Origin: Cenococcum geophilum 1.58
Taxonomy: Eukaryota > Ascomycota > Dothideomycetes > Gloniales > Gloniaceae
Assembly (NCBI GenBank): GCA_001692895.1
Contig: KV748199.1
Span: 496,001 to 560,000, forward strand
DNA length: 64,000 bases
Reading direction: 5' to 3'
Made by a program: the position numbers and the translations under genes. The notes under the pieces are model-generated. The model was not told the DNA's origin. It saw nothing but the letters and a program-made list of their open reading frames with translations, and searched no databases. Within the stretch, counting starts at the first letter, position 1; every line of letters starts with the position of its first letter. Below are positions 55,194 to 64,000 of the stretch, one piece after another.

Positions 55194-55700
55194 GGCCTCC
55201 TCCTATCTATAAATACTCCTTTTATACCTTCCTTTCTTCCTTTCTTCTTCCTTATAAGAGCTAGTGGTGCTTTAATACTTCTTCTTAGTCCCTACTAAGG
55301 GATCTATTGGTTAACGTGGCGATATAGACAGTATTAGATAAGGAGACGGGCGAAAGAGAAGATAAAAAGGACGGAGAAGCCTCTAGTAGGTGTTAGTTAA
55401 GCAACGTTAATAGCTATATTATGGCTGCCTAATCTCCTGCGCTTATAGGCCTCCTCCCGTCTATAAATACTCCCTCCTTTATACCTTCCTCTCTTCTTTT
55501 CTTCTTCCTTATAAGAGCTAAAGGTGCTCTAATACTCCTCCTTAGTCCCTATTAAGGGATCTATTAGTTAATATAACGATATAGATAGCATTGGATAAAG
55601 AGATAGGTAAAAAAGAAAATAGGAAGAACAGAGGAACCTCTAGTAGGTATTAGTTAAGCAACATTAACGGCTAGTTTTTATTACCTAAAAATTGCGTTAC
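55194..55700. repeat. 255-bp tandem duplication carrying TATA-like boxes
   Basis: Copies start GGCCTCCTCC at 55194 and 55448. Both contain TCTATAAATACTCC and a pyrimidine-rich TTCTTCCTTATAAGAGCT segment and end TAGTTAAGCAAC. It looks like promoter or LTR material duplicated in tandem, downstream of the gag fragment. Confidence 0.7.
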
Positions 55701-56641
55701 GTGACGATATTTAGGAACCCAAATATATACCCTATTCTATACTTATACCACTACTAAATATTCTAGATTTTGCTCGGAGCTACTTATAATAGGCATTCCT
55801 AAAAGATCTGCCGGTTTAAAGCTCTATAATTAAATATTGTTAACGTTTTATATAGGGGTCGTCGATTAAGCTCCTAGGATATAATTTTTAAAGTTTAACA
55901 CTATACTAATATCATGACCTTCTTACAGTGGCTAAGCCACCCCCAATCTCCTCCCCTCCCTCTCCTCCCTCCTATTACTTGGCGCTAAGCTATTATGTTA
56001 TCGTACGTCCGAACTAGGTGGGCAATAACGTAGTTAATAGTCATTAGGTATTAAAAATATTTAGTATATAAAGCTTTAAATTAGAATTACAATCTACTAT
56101 ATTATATCCTACGTAGAGGGCTTATTATTAAAGCTCTACAGTCTAAATATATGCTATATTCATGACTAATATATTCTTTAGGCCTAGCTTAAGTAGGGCG
56201 CCTTAATTACTATAGTAGATCCTTACCTAGCAGTAACTAAGGCGCCTTAATCTTACTACTACTTCTAAATTAAGTAAAAGCTCTATATAGGGGGGCCCCA
56301 GGGGGTCTCCCCCTAGAAAACCTTATCTCTATATATATTAATTAAAGTTTATATAATAAAGCTCTAAATTAAAGCTTTGGGTTAACTAATTGGCTTATTA
56401 CACTTGGGTTAAAATTTGCGTTAGGGGACTAACGTTCCGCATATTAAATAAATGCTTTATACTTTTACCTTAGTAGAGCTTTTATTAATCTGTCTACTAC
56501 TATTACTATAGTAGGTATCTAGTTAATCCTAATTTAATTATTATATACTTCTTGGCGGAGCTAGTAGTAGTATATATTTATATATTAGACCTTTATTAAG
56601 AGCCTATAGTCTACCCTTTATAAGTAGTTAAATTGTGTTAG
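55701..56641. other. degraded non-coding stretch
   Basis: It contains the second copy of the repeat terminus described at 52087 (55775-55830), a C/T-rich run (55948-55975), two AAGGCGCCTTAAT words and a GGGGGGCCCCAGGGGGTCTC hairpin-like block near 56287. No gene is supported. Confidence 0.4.
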
Positions 56642-56813
56642 TAGAGGGGGGTACTTAGGCAGTCTCTTTAAGCTTAGTGACGTACACGTAATGGGTCACG
56701 TGATAGTGCGCGGGCCCTCGTATAGATACCTTCTTAGGGCCCTTAAGCCCCTAAGATTCTTCCTTATAGAGTATTGTATATATTATTTCTATCAGCCTAC
56801 TTAGCGTCTAATA
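56642..56813 (+). repeat. 5' LTR of the second Copia-2 copy
   Basis: It aligns with 20612-20775, including the GTACTTAGG..AGTCTCTTTAAGCTTAG block. It contains a small extra ATGGGTCACG insertion-like difference near 56691. Confidence 0.8.
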
Positions 56814-56825
56814 GGTTATAAGCCC
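56814..56825 (+). promoter_or_regulatory. primer-binding site (half initiator tRNA-Met)
   Basis: GGTTATAAGCCC, identical to 20776-20787, directly follows the LTR. Confidence 0.75.
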
Positions 56826-56999
56826 TCTTGCAGCTTTAATCAAAGCTCTATTAGCTGCTATTTTATTTTCTAATTAACTAGTTAATATAAAGCCATAAAT
56901 CTTTAAATTTAGACCTAGGTACAGTATAATAGAAATTTATAATAAACTGATATAGATTAACGCTACGCATAATATAGTTAAACCAATTAATTATATATT

Positions 57000-59518
57000 A
57001 TAGCGGACACGGTATAAAAACAGAAGGAATACTATAGCTCCCTTAGGGCTGTTCCTGTATTAAAAGGAGAAAGTAATTATAAAGAATAGTACTGCCGAAT
57101 TGTACAACAACTTAAGCTTTAAGACCTCCTACTACTAATACAAGGCTCGGCTGTAGAGCCACCTTTAGGGACGGATAAGTATAAAAACTGGCGTTATAAA
57201 CAGATAATGGGACTTAAGATAATTAGGGGCGCAGTATCGAAATTAATTCGCGATTAACTTACTATATTAGGCAAGCCGCGCGACTCTATTAAGGATTTAC
57301 TTAATTTAATTACTATATACTATATAAGGCCTTATCTATAACTACTAGATATAGAACTAATAGCTTAATCTTAATTATAAAGATTATACCTCGTATAAAG
57401 CCTATATAGAAGCTTTTATCTTAGGCATAAGGAAATTAAACGCGGCGTTAATGCCGATATTAAGGAAGTAGGCGTACGCCTAATTACTTTACGCTATAGA
57501 GAAGGAGTTTCCTATTGAAATAGCTAATTTTTAAAAGGCAGCTAGGAGAGTTATAAGGGAGGACGATCTTATTATAATAAAGGAGCTAGTAAGTAACCTT
57601 ATAGATAAGAGTTATACTTAACCAGCTACCTCTACCGCGATATCCTTAGTTAGTAAGAAGCTATTTAAAGAAGATTAGTTAAGACCCAATATAGAAGGTT
57701 TAACATCGTTAAAAAAGCCTAAGTTCTGCGTATATTGCAAGAACAAATATCCTAGTAGTAAAGGTAAATGCTTCTATCTCTAACTAAACCTTTAACCCCT
57801 AATATAGAAGCCTTCTAATAAGGATATACTATACGTAGATCTACCTTAGGAATTAGAAGCGGCTACACTAAATCCAAATCTATAAGTTAGGACGATAGGC
57901 AAAGGCTTAGTAAGAGGTCTATTTATTAGCAGTATAGCTATAGGTAATAATTTGGACAATAGTAATTAGAATAACTGGTTTCTTAACTTCTGTTCTAATA
58001 TTATAATAAGTAATAATTATAGCGAGTTTATTAACTATAAGACTCTATTAATACCTATCGCGATAGAAATATTAGGAGAAACTATCTATTATATAATCGG
58101 CAAAGGAACGGTGTATATACCCTTATTAATAGATAATAGTAGTACCTATACAGTGGCTACTAAGGCCTTCTTCGCATTTAAATTACCTTATAAACTCCTC
58201 TTAAAGTTAGCCTTTAGGAAGCGTAAGTAGCTCTATATTAGGCCTAATAAGAATATAAGTAGTTGTATAATTTTAAAGTACTTAAATAACTTAATTATAG
58301 GCAGAGCAACTTATATAAATAGCCTATATATAGTTCGATTAGCTTTAAAGCCTTAATATATTACGCACGCTACTATACAGTAGCTCGATATTAATATACT
58401 ATATTAGCGACTAGGATATATAGGCAAGAATATACTACGGAAGGTAGCTAAAATAAGCGACTTTAACCTTATAGGTATGCTAACTTAATATAAGGCCTGT
58501 TACCTAGCGACGGCAAAGTGCTAGGTCTCTTAAACTATACCTATACTACCTTAGCGACCGTTTAAATGTGTTTATATTAATACCTTCCACCTTACCCTAA
58601 AGGGACTTAGGGGTAATAAGTATATAACAATCCCCGTTAAAACGCATACTAGATATATATATGCCTACTTTAAAACTAAAAAGATAATCGCCGTAAAAGG
58701 GCTTTAAGAGCTTAATAATTTAGTATATAATTAAACTTAACGATATATCGGTTTACTAGTAATTAATAGCGGCAGAGAGTTTAGTATTAAGAAGCTTACT
58801 AGCTACGCTAAATTAGTAGGTATAAATATACTGCATATAGCTCTCTATACCTCTAAGTATAATAAAATACCCAAATATATTAGAGGCATTATATTAGGTA
58901 TAGCTAGATTAATAATAATTAAGGCTAATTTACTAGAACACCTATAGGACGAAGCTTATAAGATAGCAATTTAAATTTGGAATAGAATACTTTATGGAAA
59001 AGAGACCAGATTACCATTTTAAATTAATATTAAGTACTACGACTAGCCGTTTAAAATGCGCATACTAAATATATTATATCTACGACGCTATAGTACTACT
59101 GCCTACGTCCATATTAAAGGACTAGAGAGTATATAATTAAGGAAGCCAGCTTTATAAGCTAAGAAAGGACATCTAGTTAGTTATAAAGGTAATAACGGTT
59201 ATATCTATTATGTTTAAATACCGACTAAGAATAAGATTATATAATTACGCGATATAATATTAATAAGGCTTTAGATCTACTAATCGCTATATTAGAAGAT
59301 AAGCTTACTATATAGGAACTAGAGCTAGAACTACCACTGGAACTATAAGGTTTAACTACTACTATAGTTACTATAGTTACCTACCCTACTATAAAAGTAC
59401 TAGAAGAAAAGGAATACTATATAGGTAAACTAGAAGAACTCTATACTCCTAATTTAGTACTAGAAGAACTAGGTCTAAGAGGGGCGATACTATAGTTATC
59501 TTCCTTACTAGAACTAGG
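57000..59518 (+). pseudogene. partial copia gag-pol relic
   Basis: It is collinear with Copia-2: Gag, a zinc knuckle, the LLIDNSSTYTVATKAFF protease-side segment (about 58125-58175) and integrase with LVINSGREFS (about 58758-58787). It ends at the ELEELGLRG-like linker before RT. RIP stops are as dense as in Copia-2 but at different codons, so the two copies were hit independently. Confidence 0.85.
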
Positions 59519-59839
59519 TGTAACGGAACCTTATAGCAAGGACTACAGTAGGCTTATTAATAGGCTAGGTGTATAGGTAAAGTAAGTTAAAGTTAACAAA
59601 GTAATAATAACTGGTGGAGTAGTTGCCTAATAGATTAACTCTAATTATATTCTAAGAATTACTATAAGGAAGGAACTATCTAGGTAGGGATTAAGGGACC
59701 TTAAATACATAACCGTACTCCTATAAAATCCTTCTTGTATATAATATATGTGTGCTTTATCTACTCTATTATAGATTATATAGATCCTATAGATTATACA
59801 GATTACCCTACGTAACCTTGGTTACTATTCCTCGTCACA
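59519..59839 (-). repeat. 3' LTR of the gypsy element (321 bp)
   Basis: On the minus strand it starts TGTGACGAGGAATAG and ends GGTTCCGTTACA (TG...CA). A related LTR fragment lies at 37385-37695 in the opposite orientation. Confidence 0.8.
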
Positions 59840-59879
59840 TAGTTTTATCGGCTCCATCTTAAACCGTGCCTAAATTAAC

Positions 59880-60550
59880 CAACTAGCTTCTTCCGACTCT
59901 TCTCCTAGTAATTATAATATTGTACTTAAAGCGTCTATAACACCATCTCCCTCCTTTTTATCTTCGTCCTTAAAGATTTAAAATATCTCTAAGTTGTTTA
60001 CTAGAGGTATAATATCCATCTAATTAATTTAGTTAATATTATTGCTTATTATACCTAAAGCAATTTCTTCTTCTTTAACTGCCCGTCGTACTCGCACTAT
60101 TGCTACGATATTATCTCTTGGTAAGATTATACCGTCTCTATATTCTTACTGTTTAAAAGAGGGGTTAGTTTATATTGCGTTAGCGAACCTATCTTTATAA
60201 TAACCGTCCTCTTATTTAGAGTGCACTAAAGCAAATATTTATTCGTCCTGTAACGTTCGCTTTGTCTTTAATGCTAAATATACGCGACCTATTACTTTTA
60301 ATAGTCGTCTAGTTCCCTAATTAATTTATCTTAGGGTTTTATATTTAATCTGCTGCTATATAGCTAGATAATAAACTATCTATTGCTCTAGCGGAACTGC
60401 GCTATTCTTATAATATAGAACGGGAGGCTGCCGATGCTTAGTAACGGGCTCTTAAGTCTTATCTTACGGCGTCTACTTAGTTAATCCGTCTTAAGAAGGT
60501 TCGTAAGAAGGTCTATTTTAAGGAGTAAAAACTTATAGAATAAGGTTTGC
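59880..60550 (-). pseudogene. accessory acidic ORF between gypsy chromodomain and 3' LTR
   Basis: The minus frame contains RDNIVAIVRVRRAVKEEEIA (about 60110-60050) and IIPLVNNLEIF.IFKDEDKK (about 60020-59950). The second block recurs at 36755-36850, so it belongs to the family. Function is unknown; it may be a pol C-terminal extension. Confidence 0.5.
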
Positions 60551-60599
60551 AGGAACTTAGTAATAAAAAAACGGATTCTCCTCTAACAGAGAAGGAAAT

Positions 60600-63500
60600 A
60601 GATCTAAGTAGTTTAGCAACTACTCCTCCTAGGTCCCTCTTAGATAACTTATTCTTTAGCAATCCTTTTTTTTTAATACTGCCTAACCTAATCTCTTCTA
60701 ATACTCCTATACCTTTCTTATAGCGTTCTTTAAATTCTCTAGTGGCTCCTAGGTAGTCTTATTATAGCCTATCTACTTAACCTTATACTATGTTTTATTG
60801 TTAATGTCCTTATAACTAACGATCTTTAAAACTTACCATTTATCTTCCTCCTATTCTCTATACGTATCTGCTTTATAGACCAGTGGCTTAATATTCCCGT
60901 ATACTGGCTTTAGCATTATAATATACTATATAGAGTAGATCTTTATTTTAGCTAGTAGGTTTAACTTAAACATAACTAGTGAAATTCTTTATATAATTTT
61001 AAAAGGTCCTAGTCTAATATAGTCTAACTTCTTACTTAATTGTTAACTCTTGAAATTTTTATATAGTAGCTATACTTTATCTCCCTCCTTAAGATCTAGT
61101 CCCTTAGATCTCTTATCGTTATAGTACTTTTTTATTCTCTTTTATACTTTCTTTACTAATTCTATAAGGTTTACATAAAGATTTATTAACATCTTCATTC
61201 TTTCTTTAGCTGTGCTACTCGTTTTCTTCGCTTACTATAGTAATAACAATGTTCTTGGCTTATATCCATAATTTACCTTAAATAGTAATATGCCTATTCC
61301 TTCTTAAGGTATTGCATTATATGCAAACTATATAACTAGTAATAGCGATACCTAATTATTCTATGCATAATTAATATAGTGCCTTAGATACTGCTCTAGT
61401 GTCTAATTTAGTCTCTTTGTTTAACCGTCTGTCTGCGGATAATATACGGTAGAAGTTACTACTTAAACTCCTTACTCCGCTAAAAATACCTCCTAAAATA
61501 CTACTACGAATCTTAAATCTCTATCCGATATAATTTTACTTAGTGCTTTATATCTTATAAATACTTCTTTAATATAGATTCTAGCGATATCTTCTGCTAA
61601 GATTTCTTCTGTACATGCTATAAAGTATTCCCACTTTATAAGCTTATCTACTATTACTAAGATCGTGTTATAATCTTATCCGGTAATAGGATCTCTTAAT
61701 TTTAGCAACTTAATAATAAAGTCCTATAATATAACCTCCTATAGTCTCTCTGGTATTTTAATAGGTTATAGCCCTTTATATAGCTTATACCTCGTTAATT
61801 TATTCCTTTAGCAATCTAGATATTTCTTTATAACTTTTCGCGCTAAGCCCCAAATTCCATTAATAATATACTCCTCTTTAAGTCTTAACACTAAGCCTAT
61901 AGCTCTATTGTGTCCCTAAGTTAATCCCTTATAGAATTCTTCTATAAATTACTCTGCTATACTTTTTAGGATATACTTAGCTTCTTAATTCTTATATATA
62001 TCCGTTTATAGATCTTCTAGCTATGCTTTTAGAATTCTTTATACCTAAAAGCTTTTTGGTGTCTCGTAAACCCTATCTAGTTTACTATCTTCCTATATTA
62101 CTACGATTTTTAGATAATTATATCTAATCAATCCGTCTATATCTCTTTATAGTAAAGCCCCTAATAGCTTTTTATTGTTTTAGAGTTTAGCCTTATAACT
62201 TAGAGTATCTACTTATATATTATCTATACCCTTAGTATACTAAATCTTAAAATAGTATTCTATAAGCATCTCTGCCCATCTAACCTATCTTTAGTTAAGT
62301 TCCTTTGTTATTAGGAATCCTATTAGGTTCTTATAATTTATTTTAACTATAAATAGTTTCTCTATACCTTATAAGAATGCTCTCTATTCCTTTAATACTA
62401 TAACTATACCTAATAACTCCTTGTTATAGATGTTATAGTTTAATTCTAATAGTATTATCTTTCGACTATAGTATACCACTAGGTGCCATCTATTTTAATA
62501 TTTCTATATAAAGTATGCCCCTAGTATATAGTCTAATGCATCTATCTCTATAACTGTCTTTAGACCTAGTTAATAGATTTTAAGAACTGGCTTCTGGGTA
62601 AACAACTCTTTAACTTTCTTAAAGAGTTCCTTCTATTCCTCTCCCCATGCCTACAGTTCTTCTTTCTTAGTTAATCGCGTAAATAGCTTAATGTCCTTTA
62701 GCCACTGCGTTATAAACCTTCTATAGTAATTGCAAAACCCTAAAAATAATCTTAACTACGTAATATTCTCTAGTTCTTACCAATTTACTATAGCCTCGAT
62801 CTTTTTTAGATCTATACTAAGTTGGCCTAGTTTAATAATAAATCCAACGAAATCGGTCTTCCTAGTAAAGAACTCGTATTTCTCAATTGCTACTAGCATC
62901 TATTCTTCTTATAGTCTCTTTAAGACCTATTTAACGTGTTCCCCGTATTCTTCCTTAGTTATTAAGTAAATAATAATATTGTTGAGGTATACTATAATAA
63001 ATTCATCTAAGTATTCTCCTAATATATTGTTAATACGCTTCTGGAATATTACTAGTACGTTTATAAGCCCAAATTGCATAACTAATAGTTTATATAGTCC
63101 TTCCTTTAACCTAAAGGCTGCCTTCTATTTGTCGCCTTCCTTAATTCTAATCTAATAGTATACCTATCTTAGATCTATCTTTATAAAGATTTACGTATTA
63201 CCTATCCTATCTTAGATTTTACTAATTAAGGGTAAAGGATACCTATCCTTTCTAGTAATGCTATTTAACTATCTATAGTTAATACACAGCCTTAGTTTAC
63301 TATTCTTCTTTAGTATAAACAGTACTGGATATCCTACTAATAACTGTAATAGTCTAATATATCCCTTCCGTAAGTTTTCCTAGATAAACTCTTTTAGTGC
63401 TCTACCTTCTTCTTTAGTAAGCTTATAGATTAGAAAGAACCTTAGACTTGTTCCTAGTTTTAACTCTATTTTATAGTTCTATGCTATATACTCTAACAGC

Positions 63501-64000
63501 TTTTTACTTTTTAGTAACTATAGTTTCTTGCCATACTTATAGTATCTCTTTAGTATATAACTTAAGCCTTACTTAGTCTCTTTATATATTGCTCCGACTT
63601 AGTACTATACTAACTTAGCTTATTATCGCATCTTATAGCGTTAAGTATTCTTAATATTAACCTAACCTATAATCCAATTAATCCTTAGATTGTATTCCTA
63701 TAACTAAGGCATTCCTAATACTGCCTTATCCTGTCCTAATAGTAGGATATTAAAAGACATCTCGACTTATCTCCCTTTAATAGTTAACTAAATAGGTCCT
63801 ATTTTAAGGTTGATGATCCCTCCTCTATAGGCTATTAGATCTCCTAAAATTGTAACTAATAGGTAAGGTTCCTCCTTCTGTCTATAAGGTAATCCCATTC
63901 TCTTAACTACTGCTAGTAAGATATGGTTTCTTATTGCTCTACTATCTATTAGCGCTTTAAACTACTAATCTTACCACTTAATTTATAAATTTAGGTGTTG
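60600..64000 (-). pseudogene. gypsy pol relic (RT, RNase H, integrase, chromodomain)
   Basis: RT motif LRLCINYRQLNSITRKDRYP is read at about 63295-63230. The catalytic box reads VYLNNIIIY at about 62990-62965 (normally YLDD). RNase H occupies about 62900-62400 and integrase about 62200-61000. The integrase C-terminus at about 61120-61000 (GDKV..LLYKNFKS, KKLDYIRLGPFKI) is the uninterrupted counterpart of the split copy at 613/33455. The chromodomain lies at about 60860-60650 (VLKIVSYKDINNK, VK.IGYNKTT.EPLENL). TAA/TAG replace Gln/Trp throughout. Confidence 0.88.

Larger units (their letters stand above)
56642..59518 (+). mobile_element. second Copia-2-family copy, interrupted by gypsy
   Basis: It has an LTR (56642-56813), primer site GGTTATAAGCCC (56814-56825), Gag (about 57000-57650), a zinc knuckle reading CVYCKNKYPSSKGKC (about 57730-57775), protease and integrase (about 58130-59050), collinear with Copia-2 through its 23500 region. 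At 59518 it stops inside pol where a gypsy LTR begins; the remainder would lie beyond 64000 if the insertion is simple. Confidence 0.88.
59519..64000 (-). mobile_element. Ty3/gypsy chromovirus, minus strand, right end outside the window
   Basis: The 3' LTR is 59519-59839. Pol is read on the minus strand from the window edge: RT, RNase H, integrase and chromodomain, then an extra acidic ORF before the LTR. The 5' part (gag and 5' LTR) lies beyond 64000. It interrupts the Copia-2-family copy at 59518 and is therefore younger. Confidence 0.9.

Noticed and set aside
62730..62969. 79-residue plus ORF
   Set aside because: Antisense of gypsy RT/RNase H read clearly on the minus strand.

Overview
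The window is a repeat-dense, AT-rich block of a filamentous ascomycete (Pezizomycotina) nuclear genome that has been attacked by repeat-induced point mutation (RIP). Relics of transposon proteins can be read for kilobases, but they are full of in-frame TAA/TAG where Gln or Trp is expected. TGA is rare, CpA/TpG are depleted and TpA is enriched, which is the classical RIP signature. The genus cannot be named from the sequence. Only one host gene looks intact: a four-exon MFS sugar transporter at 38557-40294, lying in a RIP-free island of about 3 kb.

Layout, left to right. 1-290 is the 3' end of a LINE-like element. 291-613 and 33455-33800 are the two halves of one Ty3/gypsy integrase/chromodomain. 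They are split by a 32.8-kb insertion (614-33454) with 26-bp terminal inverted repeats (25/26 identical). A second gypsy copy near 61020 carries the uninterrupted target site. The insertion holds subterminal hairpin repeats, a nested full-length Copia-1 (1034-7383), a SNF2-type helicase relic (minus, 7980-11960), a CCHC zinc-knuckle plus SF1 (UPF1-like) helicase relic (plus, 13787-17480), an unknown possibly ankyrin-like relic (minus, 18890-20230), a nested full-length Copia-2 (20612-26002), a Plavaka-type transposase relic (plus, 26013-29200), a short LINE-like element (29400-30400), an unknown relic ORF (30430-32560) and two tandem arrays. This is my candidate for a previously undescribed system: a giant multigene DNA transposon, RIP-silenced and used as a landing pad by retrotransposons.

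33800-37925 is a mosaic: a coiled-coil relic, a 5'-truncated LINE (minus), gypsy 3' and LTR fragments (one hit by a 102-bp mini-element with a CCCAG duplication) and a 21-bp tandem array. Then come the sugar transporter with TATA and GATA-type sites, Copia-3 (minus, 40720-46339; 186-bp LTRs), a degraded autonomous Helitron (46739-51790), a second, internally deleted LINE (52153-54380), a copia gag fragment, a 255-bp tandem duplication, a second Copia-2-family copy (56642-59518) cut by a gypsy LTR, and that gypsy element on the minus strand, running off the right edge (59519-64000).

Functionally this is a transposon graveyard with one sugar permease. The permease-proximal LTR of Copia-3 is almost unmutated while its distal LTR is saturated with C-to-T and G-to-A changes, so the RIP boundary falls inside that element. 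Coordinates of relic ORFs are approximate because frames are interrupted; LTR, TIR and exon coordinates were read base by base.
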